Positions 1-7,981 of a DNA stretch of 64,000 bases are shown one piece after another. The position numbers and the translations under genes are program-made. Below the pieces are notes generated by a model. That model saw only the letters and a list, made by a program, of their open reading frames with translations, did not search any database and was not told the DNA's origin. The stretch is from Streptomyces olivochromogenes (lineage in GTDB: Bacteria; Actinomycetota; Actinomycetes; Streptomycetales; Streptomycetaceae), in NCBI RefSeq assembly GCF_021538895.1, contig NZ_JADDRL010000029.1:28361-92360 (forward strand). Reading direction: 5' to 3'. Numbering within the stretch: position 1 is the first letter of the stretch; the number at the start of each line of letters is the position of its first letter.

Positions 1-695
1 GAGAAGGCGCGCAGCAGCAGGAAGACGAGGGCGAAGCCCGCGAGGCCCTGGTGTTCCGCCTTGATGTGGAAGTCGGCGGTCGGCGCGTGCATGGTCTCGC
101 CGAGGATCAGGCCGCGGCAGGCGCCCCACGCGATCATGATGAAGACGCCGCCGACGAACACGTACGTCGGGATCGCGAAGAGCTTGCCCGACTCCTTCAC
201 GCCGCGCAGGTTCATCAGCGTCAGCAGCACGATCACCGCGCTCGCGCAGAGCACCTTGTGCTCGACGACGAAGGGCACCGCGGAGCCGAGGTTCTCGATG
301 CCGGAGGCGATGGAGACGGCGACGGTCAGGACGTAGTCGACGAGCAGCGCGCTGGCGACGGTGAGGCCCGCCTTGGGCCCGAGGTTGGTGGTGGCCACCT
401 CGTAGTCGCCGCCGCCGCTCGGGTAGGCGTGCACGTTCTGGCGGTAGGAGGCGACCACCGTGAACATCAGCACGACGACCGCGACCGCGATCCACGGGCT
501 GAAGTGGTACGCCGACACGCCCGCGATGGACAGGACCAGCAGCACCTCTCCCGGGGCGTAGGCCACGGAGGACAGCGGGTCGGAGGCGAAGACGGGGAGT
601 GCGATGCGCTTCGGCAGGAGCGTTTCGCCCAGCCGGTCACTGCGCAGCGCCCGCCCGATCAGAATCCGTTTGGGCACGTCGGTCAGTTTGGACAC
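1..695 (-). CDS. APC-superfamily amino acid/cation permease, N-terminal part
   Basis: Reading leftward from a GTG at 695 the frame is open to the window edge, so only the first about 231 residues are present. The start VSKLTDVPKRILIGRALRSD is followed by LPVFASDPLSSVAYAPGEVL, typical of the APC superfamily permeases that are common next to Trk-type proteins in actinobacteria. Four to five hydrophobic segments are visible, with the conserved SGGGDY and NLGPKAG loops between them. The protein is an integral cytoplasmic-membrane transporter; amino acid or K+ (KUP-like or APC) transport is possible. Its divergent neighbours are two TrkA/RCK regulatory subunits, which makes a cation-linked role plausible, but the substrate cannot be read from sequence. 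The C terminus lies outside the window. Confidence 0.85.
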   Translation of the reverse strand, partial: MSKLTDVPKRILIGRALRSDRLGETLLPKRIALPVFASDPLSSVAYAPGEVLLVLSIAGVSAYHFSPWIAVAVVVLMFTVVASYRQNVHAYPSGGGDYEVATTNLGPKAGLTVASALLVDYVLTVAVSIASGIENLGSAVPFVVEHKVLCASAVIVLLTLMNLRGVKESGKLFAIPTYVFVGGVFIMIAWGACRGLILGETMHAPTADFHIKAEHQGLAGFALVFLLLRAF

Positions 696-856
696 GACTG
701 AGCATGGTAGGCCGTCGAACAGGCAATCGCCCACCCGCGTCTCACGATCTGCCTCACGAGTGAAATCGGACGCGACTGGAACTGCGGATTCCGTGGTCCG
801 CCCGCTCGCCGTGCCTAGATGGCAGACCCCGCCTGTCGCCGCCCCCAGGAGGTCCC

Positions 857-952
857 ATGCCCGCGACGGCAGAGCTGATCGGTGCCGCGGTCGCCCTCAT
901 CGGCCTCGGAATCCTGACCGTGTACAGCGTGCGCAGTATCACCAGACGCTGA
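857..952 (+). CDS. Small single-span membrane peptide (31 aa), KdpF-like in shape
   Basis: ATG at 857 follows a very strong ribosome binding site (AGGAGG, 848-853, three to four bases upstream). The 31-residue product begins MPATAELIGAAVALIGLGIL and ends in a basic tail (SVRSITRR). It is one predicted transmembrane helix with an acidic residue near the N terminus and a positive-inside C terminus. Its size and shape resemble KdpF, the small stabilising subunit of the Kdp ATPase, but no sequence identity to KdpF is claimed. It sits between the divergent permease and the TrkA pair, on the TrkA strand, about 150 bases upstream. Inference: an accessory peptide of one of the neighbouring transporters. 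It could also be a chance reading frame, but the ribosome binding site argues against that. Confidence 0.55.
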   Translation: MPATAELIGAAVALIGLGILTVYSVRSITRR

Positions 953-1103
953 TCGTCGGCGCGCGTCTGCCGCGATCGCCGGAGGCTGATCACGCAATCT
1001 CGGCACAGGGGTGCCCGCCCAGGACGGTGCGTGTGTAGCTTGGGCCTCGGTCTGAGACCCTGATGGGGCTGAGCAGTAAATTCTGGACACCGGAAGGACG
1101 GTC

Positions 1104-1775
1104 GTGCACATCGTCATCATGGGCTGCGGGAGAGTGGGTTCCGCTCTCGCCCAGACCCTGGAGCAACAGGGGCACACGGTCGCCGTGATCGACCAGGACC
1201 CCACCGCCTTCCGCCGGCTGGGCCCGGGATTCGGCGGTCGCCGCGTCACCGGCGTCGGCTTCGACCAGGACACCCTGCGCGAGGCGGGCATCGAGGAGGC
1301 CGGTGCCTTCGCCGCCGTCTCCAGCGGTGACAACTCGAACATCATCTCCGCGCGGGTGGCCCGCGAGATGTTCGGCGTGGAGAACGTCGCGGCCCGCATC
1401 TACGACCCCCGCCGCGCCGAGGTCTACCAGCGCCTGGGGATCCCCACCGTGGCCACGGTCCGCTGGACCGCCGACCAGATGCTGCGCCGTCTGCTCCCCT
1501 CCGGTGCCGAGCCGCTGTGGCGCGACCCCACCGGGGGCGTCCAGCTCGCCGAGGTGCACGCCTCGGCCCACTGGGTGGGCCACAAGATCAGCAAGCTGCA
1601 GGAGGAGACGGGCGTCCGGGTGGCGTTCCTGACCCGGCTCGGGGAGGCGATCCTGCCCACCTCGCAGACGGTGCTGCAGGAGGGCGACCTGGTGCACGTG
1701 ATGATGCGGCCGGACGAGGTCGAGAAGGTCGAGGCGGCGTTCGCCGGGGGACCCGAAGAGGAGGGCGGTCACTGA
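1104..1775 (+). CDS. trkA: TrkA-family potassium uptake regulatory protein (RCK domain)
   Basis: The 223-residue protein starts at GTG 1104 (GGAAGGA seven bases upstream). It has an N-terminal Rossmann nucleotide-binding domain with GCGRVGSALA (GxGxxG, residues 7-16) and an acidic residue after strand 2 (VIDQD), then a RCK_C domain in roughly the last 80 residues. RCK proteins bind NAD(H) or nucleotides in the cytoplasm and gate Trk/Ktr K+ uptake systems. The stop codon overlaps the ATG of a second RCK gene by one base, so the two are translationally coupled and probably assemble together. No TrkH/KtrB pore subunit lies beside them in the window; the divergent APC permease may be their partner (inference). 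Confidence 0.92.
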   Translation: MHIVIMGCGRVGSALAQTLEQQGHTVAVIDQDPTAFRRLGPGFGGRRVTGVGFDQDTLREAGIEEAGAFAAVSSGDNSNIISARVAREMFGVENVAARIYDPRRAEVYQRLGIPTVATVRWTADQMLRRLLPSGAEPLWRDPTGGVQLAEVHASAHWVGHKISKLQEETGVRVAFLTRLGEAILPTSQTVLQEGDLVHVMMRPDEVEKVEAAFAGGPEEEGGH

Positions 1776-2446
1776 TGAGGGTCGCCATTGCCGGTGCCGG
1801 TGCGGTCGGCCGTTCGATCGCCGGCGAACTGCTGGAGAACGGCCACGAGGTCCTGCTGATCGACAAGGCCCCGACGGCCATCTCGGTCGAGCGCGTGCCG
1901 CAGGCCGAGTGGCTACTGGCCGACGCCTGCGAGATCACCTCCCTGGACGAGGCCGCGCTCCAGCGCTGCAACGTCGTGATCGCCGCGACGGGCGACGACA
2001 AGGTCAACCTGGTGGTCTCGCTGCTCGCCAAGACGGAGTACGGCGTCCCGCGCGTCGTGGCCCGCGTGAACAACCCCAAGAACGAGTGGCTGTTCAACGA
2101 GTCCTGGGGCGTCGACGTGGCCGTCTCCACGCCGCGCCTGATGTCCGCCCTGGTCGAGGAGGCGGTGAGCGTCGGCGACCTGGTCCGGCTGCTGCGCTTC
2201 AGCCACGGCGACGCCAACCTCGTCGAGCTGACCCTCCCCGAGGAGTCGGCCCTGGCCGGCACCCAGGTCGGCGACGTCGAGTGGCCCGAGGACACCTCGC
2301 TGGTCACCATCATTCGCGGTACCCGCGTCCTGACCCCCTCCAAGGACGACTCCCTGGAGGCGGGCGACGAACTCCTCTTCGTGGCCGCGCAGGCCCGCGA
2401 GGAGCAGCTGGAGGACCTGCTGTCGGTGCGCCGGGAAACCAGCTGA
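1775..2446 (+). CDS. trkA: Second TrkA-family RCK protein
   Basis: This 223-residue protein begins at an ATG overlapping the previous stop (TGATG at 1773-1777). It has the GAGAVGRSIA dinucleotide motif at residues 7-16, LLIDK at the end of strand 2, and a C-terminal RCK_C domain (about 140-220) ending in DELLFVAA. It is a paralogue of the gene just upstream with the same length and domain order. Pairs of single RCK proteins, instead of the tandem-domain TrkA of E. coli, are typical of actinobacteria. Both would act at the inner face of the membrane on a K+ transporter. A strong hairpin terminator follows at once, closing the two-gene unit. Confidence 0.92.
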   Translation: MRVAIAGAGAVGRSIAGELLENGHEVLLIDKAPTAISVERVPQAEWLLADACEITSLDEAALQRCNVVIAATGDDKVNLVVSLLAKTEYGVPRVVARVNNPKNEWLFNESWGVDVAVSTPRLMSALVEEAVSVGDLVRLLRFSHGDANLVELTLPEESALAGTQVGDVEWPEDTSLVTIIRGTRVLTPSKDDSLEAGDELLFVAAQAREEQLEDLLSVRRETS

Positions 2447-2460
2447 TCTTTTGCAGCGCT

Positions 2461-2503
2461 ACGTGGAGGGGGCGCCCGGAATTTCCGGGCGCCCCCTCCA
2501 CGT
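2461..2503. terminator. Terminator between trkA pair and DUF3159 gene
   Basis: A near-perfect 21-bp inverted repeat (ACGTGGAGGGGGCGCCCGGA on the left arm) sits 14 bases after the second trkA stop. There is no T-tract, as usual in Streptomyces, and the hairpin can serve the convergent gene that ends at 2540 as well. Confidence 0.8.
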
Positions 2504-2539
2504 GCAGCGCCTGAGTCGGCCGACTCGGCCGAGCCTCGG

Positions 2540-3310
2540 CTAGCCGTCCCGGCGGTGACGTCCGCCGGTGCTCTCGCCGTGCTCCCCGGCCGCGGCGGCC
2601 GCCGCGGCCTTCCGCTCCTGCTCGGCCTTCTCCTCCGCCTCCATCTCGGCGAAGACGTCGATCGGCGCGGGCGCCTTCGCGAGGAAGACCCAGGTCAGCC
2701 AGACCGCGAGCAGGAAGGGCGGGATCTTCAGGGTGACCAGGACCCAGCCGAGCTGGGCGGTGTCCGCCCACCAGTAGAGCGGGAAGAGGATCGCGCACTT
2801 GGCGAGCAGGATCAGGCCCCAGGCCCAACTGGCCTTGGCGTAGGCCTTCTTGCGGCCGGGATTGCGGGTGCGCCAGGAGAGGTTCTCCTTGAAGACCGGG
2901 CCCAGGATGAGACCGATCAGGGGCACCCCGGCGAGGGTCGTGACGATGTACGCGATGGCCAGGCCCAGCGTGTAGAGCATGCCGGGGAGATAGAAGTCCT
3001 TGGCGTTGCCCGTGAACATCGCGAACACGACACCGAACGCCACGCCGAAGACACCGCTGAAGGCGTGCTTGACGGTGTCCTTCATCGCCAGCCGGACCAC
3101 GACCAGCACCAGCGAGACGGCCAGTGCCGCGATCGCCGACCAGTGCAGGTCCTTGTTGATCGTGAAGATCGTGACGAAGAGCAGTCCCGGCACGACCGTC
3201 TCGACCATGCCCCGCACACCGCCGAACGCCTCGAACAGCGCGGCCTCGGTCACCGCCCGGGCGTCCTGCTGCTGAGTGGTGTCTTCGGTCGGCTTGTCGA
3301 GTGACGTCAC
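2540..3310 (-). CDS. DUF3159 integral membrane protein
   Basis: The 256-residue protein starts at GTG 3310, three bases after the upstream gene stop. About six hydrophobic helices span residues 40-215, with the family signature FEAFGGVRGMVETVVPGLLF near the N terminus and a polar region (TRNPGRKKAYAKASWAWGL) before the last helices. The C terminus is an acidic then alanine-rich tail that is probably disordered. DUF3159 proteins are actinobacterial membrane proteins of unknown function, usually found, as here, immediately downstream of a small OB-fold protein and beside trkA genes. That conserved neighbourhood suggests a link to ion transport but does not prove it. Confidence 0.9.
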   Translation of the reverse strand: MTSLDKPTEDTTQQQDARAVTEAALFEAFGGVRGMVETVVPGLLFVTIFTINKDLHWSAIAALAVSLVLVVVRLAMKDTVKHAFSGVFGVAFGVVFAMFTGNAKDFYLPGMLYTLGLAIAYIVTTLAGVPLIGLILGPVFKENLSWRTRNPGRKKAYAKASWAWGLILLAKCAILFPLYWWADTAQLGWVLVTLKIPPFLLAVWLTWVFLAKAPAPIDVFAEMEAEEKAEQERKAAAAAAAGEHGESTGGRHRRDG

Positions 3311-3313
3311 CGG

Positions 3314-3712
3314 CTACTCCCGTCCGAGGGGTCTCAGTTCGTACTTCGGATTGAACAGCACCCGGCGGCCCCGGCTCATGGAGATCCGGCCCGATGCGAT
3401 CAAGCGGCGCCCCGGTTCTATGCCCACGATGGAGCGCCTGCCGAGCCACACCACGTCCAGCGCGGCGGAGCCGTCGAACAGCTCGGCCTCCAGGGCCGGC
3501 ACTCCGGCCCGCGGCCGCAGGGTGACCGTGCGCAAGGTACCAGTAACCGTGACGATCTGGCGGTCCTGACAGTCACCGATGCGCGTACATCCCGCGTTCT
3601 CGGTGTCCTCGCGCAGTTCCTCGGACTCCAGGTCCTCCTGCGACGAGGAGAGCCGGTCGAGCATGCGCCGGAACCGGCCGGCCGGCTTTTCGGAACGAGG
3701 AACAGCACTCAT
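3314..3712 (-). CDS. OB-fold nucleic-acid-binding-domain protein
   Basis: A 132-residue protein. After a charged N-terminal third (residues 1-45, probably disordered), residues 50-130 form an OB fold of the tRNA-anticodon/RecG type: CQDRQIVTVTGTLRTVTL, then AELFDGSAALDVVWLGRR and GRRLIASGRISMSRGRRVLF. It is the first gene of a two-gene unit with the DUF3159 membrane protein, three bases apart. The ligand is unknown; OB domains of this type may bind RNA, DNA or small molecules. The gene order trkA-trkA / DUF3159-OB protein is conserved in Streptomyces as far as I recall. Confidence 0.88.
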   Translation of the reverse strand: MSAVPRSEKPAGRFRRMLDRLSSSQEDLESEELREDTENAGCTRIGDCQDRQIVTVTGTLRTVTLRPRAGVPALEAELFDGSAALDVVWLGRRSIVGIEPGRRLIASGRISMSRGRRVLFNPKYELRPLGRE

Positions 3713-3787
3713 ATCTGAAGCGTACCGGGGAGCACCGACGGCGACGTACCGGTGGGGCCACCGCTCGAAGTACCGCCGGGGCTACCG

Positions 3788-3817
3788 CTCGAACCGGTAC
3801 CCCATCCCCGGCTCCGT
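3788..3817. repeat. 30-bp exact duplicate of the kdpE 3' end
   Basis: Bases 3788-3817 repeat bases 3875-3904 exactly (30 of 30). The second copy encodes the C-terminal residues of KdpE. The first lies downstream of the kdpE stop, in the 156-bp gap before the OB-fold gene, and has no open frame of its own. Shorter related fragments (ACCGCTCGAA) occur just to its left at 3762 and 3783. The gap also holds a C-rich self-complementary stretch (3829-3862) that could act as the kdpE terminator. Confidence 0.85.
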
Positions 3818-3868
3818 GATGCCGCATCCCCCGGGGGGCAACCCCCGGACCCCCGGCCGCCCTGCAGC

Positions 3869-4552
3869 TCACTTCTCGAACCGGTACCCCATCCCCGGCT
3901 CCGTCATGAAGTGCTTCGGGTGCGAGGGGTCCGCCTCCAGCTTGCGGCGGAGCTGGGCCATGTAGACGCGCAGGTAGTTCGTCTCGGTCCCGTACGAGGG
4001 CCCCCACACCTCCTGCAGCAGCTGCTTCTGGCTGACCAGGCGGCCGGTGTTGCGCACCAGCACCTCCAGCAGATGCCACTCGGTCGGGGTGAGCCGTACG
4101 TCCCGTCCGGCGCGGTTGACCTTCTTCGCGGCCAGGTCGACGGTGAACCCGTCGGTCTCCACGAGGACGTCGTCCTCGCCGCCCCCGGTGGGCTCGGCGC
4201 GGCGCACGGCGGCCCTCAGCCGGGCCAGCAGCTCGTCCATGCCGAAGGGCTTGGTGACGTAGTCGTCGGCGCCCGCGTCGAGCGCCTCGACCTTCTCGTC
4301 GGAGGAGTGCCGGGCCGACAGGACCAGGATCGGCACCCGGGTCCAGCCGCGCAGACCCTTGATCACCTCCACGCCGTCCATGTCGGGCAGACCCAGGTCG
4401 AGCACGATCACGTCGGGGTGGCGGGAGGCGGCGAGTTCGAGCGCGGTACGGCCGTCCGCGGCCGCGTCCACCTCGTACTTGCGAGCCTTGAGGTTGATCA
4501 CGAGGGCGCGCACGATCTGCGGCTCGTCGTCGACCACGAGCACCCGGGTCAT
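3869..4552 (-). CDS. kdpE: KdpE response regulator
   Basis: A 227-residue OmpR/PhoB-type regulator. The receiver domain (1-115) begins MTRVLVVDDEPQIVRAL and has the phospho-acceptor aspartate in VIVLDLGLPDMDG (about residue 52) and the lysine in YVTKPF. The winged-helix DNA-binding domain (130-227) carries LTPTEWHLLEVLVRNTGRLV and TNYLRVYMAQLRRKLE, diagnostic of KdpE. Its ATG overlaps the kdpD stop by four bases (ATGA), so kdpD is upstream and the two are coupled. In E. coli KdpE activates kdpFABC when K+ is limiting; no kdpFABC genes are in this window, so its target is elsewhere or differs. The last 30 coding bases are duplicated downstream. Confidence 0.95.
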   Translation of the reverse strand: MTRVLVVDDEPQIVRALVINLKARKYEVDAAADGRTALELAASRHPDVIVLDLGLPDMDGVEVIKGLRGWTRVPILVLSARHSSDEKVEALDAGADDYVTKPFGMDELLARLRAAVRRAEPTGGGEDDVLVETDGFTVDLAAKKVNRAGRDVRLTPTEWHLLEVLVRNTGRLVSQKQLLQEVWGPSYGTETNYLRVYMAQLRRKLEADPSHPKHFMTEPGMGYRFEK

Positions 4553-7092
4553 GGGGCCTGCCTTTCCGGTTGTGCGGGGGTGAGCTGTACGGGACGCGAT
4601 CCTGCCGCGCGCAGGCTGAGGACCATCGTGAGGCCGCCGCCGGGCGTGTCCTCGGCGTTGAGGGTGCCGCCCATGGCCTCGGCGAAGCCCCGGGCGACCG
4701 CGAGGCCGAGGCCGACGCCGGCGCCGCGCGGGGAGTCGCCGTAGCGCTGGAAGGGCTCGAAGATGCGGTCCTTGGCGTCGTCCGGGACGCCCGGCCCCTG
4801 GTCCACGACGCGCACCTCGACCCGGTCGGCGATGGCGCTGCCGGCGACCAGCACGCGCCGGTGCTCCGGGCTGTACTTGACCGCGTTCTCCACCAGGTTG
4901 GCCACCGACCGCTCCAGCAGGCCGGGGTCGACGGCGACCATCGGCAGGCTCTCGGGGATGTCCAGGTCCACGCTGTCCTCGGGCACCCCGCCCAGGGCCA
5001 TGGGGACCACCTCGTCGACGTCGATCTCCCGGATGAGCGGGGTGACGGTGCCGGTCTGCAGGCGGGACATGTCGAGCAGGTTGCCGACCAGGTGGTCGAG
5101 GCGGTCGGCGCCCTCCTCGATGCCCTCCAGGAGCTCGGCCCGGTCCTCCTCGGACCATTCGACGTCGTCGGAGCGCAGCGAGGTGACCGCCGCCTTGATC
5201 CCGGCGAGCGGGGTGCGCAGGTCGTGGCTGACGGCGGCCAGCAGCGCGGTACGGATGCGGTTGCCCTCGGCGAGCTCCTTGGCCTGGTCGGCCTCCTCCT
5301 GGAGGCGCCTGCGGTCCAGGACGACGGCGGCCTGGGCGGCGAAGGCGGCCAGCACCCGGCGGTCCTCGGCGGGCAGCACCCGGCCCGTCAGCGCGAGCGC
5401 CAGGTGGTCCCCGACCGGCACGTCGACGTCGGCGGCCTCGGGCCGGTCCAGCGGAGGCCCGAACCCGGCGCGACCGACGCAGGTCCACGGCTCGACCTCG
5501 CCGGCCCGTTCCAGCATGGCCGCCGACTCCATGCCGAAGGTCTCCCGGACCCGCTCGAGCAGCTCCTCCAGGCTGGTCTCGCCGCGCAGGACGTTGCCGG
5601 CGAGGAACGAGAGGATCTCCGACTCGGCGCGCAGCCGGGCGGCCTGGTGGGTGCGCCGGGCCGCGAGGTCCACCACGGAGGCCACGGACACCGCGACCCC
5701 GACGAAGATCACGATGGCGACGATGTTCTTGGGGTCGGCGATCGTCAGCCGGTGCAGTGGCGGGGTGTAGAAGTAGTTCAGCAGCAGCGATCCGAAGGCC
5801 GCCGAGGCCAGCGCCGGGAAGAGCCCGCCGAGCAGGGCCGCCGCGACCGTGACGGCCAGGAACAGCAGCATGTCGTTGGCGAGGCCGAGGTCGACGGTGT
5901 TCAGCAGCAGCGCCAGGACCACCGGGCCGGCCAGGCCGACCAGCCAGCCCCAGATGATCCGGGCGCGGCCGAGCCGCGCGCCCCGCCCCACGGGCAGTCC
6001 GCGCCCCTTGGCGACCTCTTCGTGGGTGACGATGTGCACGTCGAGGTCGGGCCCCGACTCCCGGGCGACGGTGGCGCCGACGCCGGGCCCGAAGACGTAC
6101 TGCCACGCCTTGCGCCGCGAGGAGCCGAGGACGATCTGGGTGGCGTTGACGCCGCGCGCGAAGTCGAGGAGGGCGGCGGGTATGTCGTCGCCGACGACGT
6201 GGTGGAAGGTGCCGCCCAGATCCTCGACGAGGGTGCGCTGGACGGCGAGTTCCTTCGGGGAGGCGGAGGTCAGGCCGTCGGTGCGGGCTATGTAGACGGC
6301 GAGCACCTCGCCGCCGGCGCCCTTCTCGGCGAGGCGGGCGGCCCGCCGTATCAGCGTCCGGCCCTCCGGGCCGCCGGTCAGACCGACCACGATCCGCTCG
6401 CGCGAACCCCAGATGGCCGAGACCCGGTGCTCACTGCGGTAGGCCTTCAGGTACTCGTCGACGCGGTCGGCCACCCACAGCAGCGCCAGCTCGCGCAGGG
6501 CGGTGAGGTTGCCGGGCCGGAAGTAGTTGGAGAGAGCGGCGTCGACCTTGTCGGGCTTGTAGATGTTGCCGTGGGCCATGCGCCGGCGCAGCGCCTGTGG
6601 CGACATGTCGACCAGCTCTATCTGGTCCGCACGGCGTACGACCTCGTCCGGGACGGTCTCCTGCTGGCGCACCCCGGTGATCGACTCGACGACGTCACCC
6701 AGCGACTCCAGGTGCTGGATGTTGACGGTCGAGATCACGTCGATCCCGGCCGCCAGCAGCTCCTCCACGTCCTGCCAGCGCTTGGCGTTGCGGGAACCGG
6801 GGATGTTCGTGTGGGCGAGTTCGTCCACGAGGGCGACGGCCGGGGCCCGGAGCAGTACGGCGTCCACGTCCATCTCGGTGAAGACGGCGCCGCGGTACTC
6901 CAGGTCCTTGCGCGCGATCCGCTCCAGGCCGTGCAGCATCACCTCGGTGCGCGGCCGGTCGTGGTGCTCCACGAAGGCCACCACGCAGTCGGTGCCCCGC
7001 TCCACTCGGCGGTGCGCCTCGGACAGCATCGCGTAGGTCTTGCCCACACCCGGTGCCGCACCGACGTAGATCCGAAGCTTGCCGCGTGCCAT
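4549..7092 (-). CDS. kdpD: KdpD osmosensitive K+ channel histidine kinase
   Basis: An 847-residue kinase from ATG 7092; the frame stays open upstream to 7977 but that part is antisense to the ABC ATPase region and is not KdpD-like. The order is: KdpD domain with Walker A GAAPGVGKT (11-19) and ALVDELAHTNIPGSR; a universal-stress-protein domain (about 225-370); four transmembrane helices (about 385-480); a GAF-like segment; HisKA with AVSHDLRTPL (phospho-His near 625); HATPase with LVENAVKYSPEHRR and GAGVGLGLAVARG. It lies in the cytoplasmic membrane and phosphorylates KdpE, with which it overlaps by four bases. Its distance from kdpFABC and closeness to TrkA-type genes suggest it may read general K+ or turgor status. 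Confidence 0.96.
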   Translation of the reverse strand: MARGKLRIYVGAAPGVGKTYAMLSEAHRRVERGTDCVVAFVEHHDRPRTEVMLHGLERIARKDLEYRGAVFTEMDVDAVLLRAPAVALVDELAHTNIPGSRNAKRWQDVEELLAAGIDVISTVNIQHLESLGDVVESITGVRQQETVPDEVVRRADQIELVDMSPQALRRRMAHGNIYKPDKVDAALSNYFRPGNLTALRELALLWVADRVDEYLKAYRSEHRVSAIWGSRERIVVGLTGGPEGRTLIRRAARLAEKGAGGEVLAVYIARTDGLTSASPKELAVQRTLVEDLGGTFHHVVGDDIPAALLDFARGVNATQIVLGSSRRKAWQYVFGPGVGATVARESGPDLDVHIVTHEEVAKGRGLPVGRGARLGRARIIWGWLVGLAGPVVLALLLNTVDLGLANDMLLFLAVTVAAALLGGLFPALASAAFGSLLLNYFYTPPLHRLTIADPKNIVAIVIFVGVAVSVASVVDLAARRTHQAARLRAESEILSFLAGNVLRGETSLEELLERVRETFGMESAAMLERAGEVEPWTCVGRAGFGPPLDRPEAADVDVPVGDHLALALTGRVLPAEDRRVLAAFAAQAAVVLDRRRLQEEADQAKELAEGNRIRTALLAAVSHDLRTPLAGIKAAVTSLRSDDVEWSEEDRAELLEGIEEGADRLDHLVGNLLDMSRLQTGTVTPLIREIDVDEVVPMALGGVPEDSVDLDIPESLPMVAVDPGLLERSVANLVENAVKYSPEHRRVLVAGSAIADRVEVRVVDQGPGVPDDAKDRIFEPFQRYGDSPRGAGVGLGLAVARGFAEAMGGTLNAEDTPGGGLTMVLSLRAAGSRPVQLTPAQPERQAP

Positions 7093-7229
7093 GGCCCCAT
7101 TGTCTTCCCGTAACTGCTGCGTACGCAGCGTCGACCTTACGGCCAACAATCTCGGCAAATGGGGCGCGGGGTCCGGCAGCGGGCATCTTTGACACAACCC
7201 TGATGGGGCGCCCGGCGGCGTGCCGGGGC

Positions 7230-7922
7230 TCAGTGCTCGGCGATCTCCCCGTCGCTCAGCTCCAGCACCCGGTCGGCCAGGTCGAGCAGGGTCGCGTCGT
7301 GCGTGGCGACCAGCGCGGTGACCTGTTCGCTGTGGACGACGGCGCGCAGCAGCTCCATCACGGCGTGCCCGGTCTCCGCGTCGAGCTGGCCGGTCGGTTC
7401 GTCGGCGATGAGCAGCGCGGGGCGGTTGGCGAGGGCGCGGGCGATGGCGACGCGCTGCTGCTGGCCGCCGGACAGCTCGCCCGGCCGCTGGGCCGTGTGG
7501 TCGGCGAGGCCCACCAGGGAGAGCAGCAGCTCGACGCGCTCCTCGCGCTCGCGCGGGTCGGCCCGGCGCAGCCGCAGCGGTACGCCGACGTTCTCGGCGG
7601 CCGTGAGGATCGGGATGAGCCCGAAGGACTGGAAGACGAAGCCGATCCGGTCCCGGCGCAGCTCCAGCAGGCCGTTCTCGCCGAGCTCCGCGAGCTCCCT
7701 GCCCTCGACGGCGACCTTCCCCCGATCGGGTCTGTCGAGTCCGCCGACGATGTTCAGGAGCGTGGTCTTGCCGGATCCCGAGCGCCCCTTGAGGGCGACG
7801 AGCTCGCCGCGCGGGACCTCGAAGGACACTCCGCGCAGCGCGTGCACGGCGGCGGCTCCGTGGCCGTACGACTTGTGGACGTTCTCGACGCGCACCATGG
7901 TCTCGGTGACCACTCGACTCAT
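7230..7922 (-). CDS. LolD/MacB-type ABC transporter ATP-binding protein, orphan
   Basis: A 230-residue ATPase from ATG 7922. It has Walker A GRSGSGKTT, a Q-loop (FVFQSFGLIP), the signature LSGGQQQRVAIARAL, Walker B ALLIADEPTGQLD and the switch histidine in VATHDA. It belongs to the MacB/LolD/FtsE-like clade, whose members drive lipoprotein, peptide or lipid export with FtsX-like permeases. No permease gene adjoins it: the upstream neighbour is the secreted lyase (60 bases away, same strand) and kdpD follows. It may work with a permease encoded elsewhere. Co-transcription with the lyase is possible, but I see no functional link. Confidence 0.88.
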   Translation of the reverse strand: MSRVVTETMVRVENVHKSYGHGAAAVHALRGVSFEVPRGELVALKGRSGSGKTTLLNIVGGLDRPDRGKVAVEGRELAELGENGLLELRRDRIGFVFQSFGLIPILTAAENVGVPLRLRRADPREREERVELLLSLVGLADHTAQRPGELSGGQQQRVAIARALANRPALLIADEPTGQLDAETGHAVMELLRAVVHSEQVTALVATHDATLLDLADRVLELSDGEIAEH

Positions 7923-7981
7923 GACGCCTCCCCCGTGGACCGGGCGCCAGTATCGCGAGCGGCGCCCGGTCGGGCAACGGG

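Noticed and set aside
51..701. 216-aa rightward open frame, His/Asp/Gln-rich
   Set aside because: It is the antisense of the permease gene; composition is typical of reverse-frame reading in high-G+C DNA.
3869..6106. 745-aa leftward frame ending in KdpE
   Set aside because: Only the last 227 residues are KdpE. The rest is an out-of-frame reading of kdpD with Arg/Pro/Gly-rich composition.
7093..7977. N-terminal extension of KdpD to 7977
   Set aside because: The extension overlaps the ABC ATPase gene in another frame and has no KdpD-like sequence; ATG 7092 gives the normal KdpD start.
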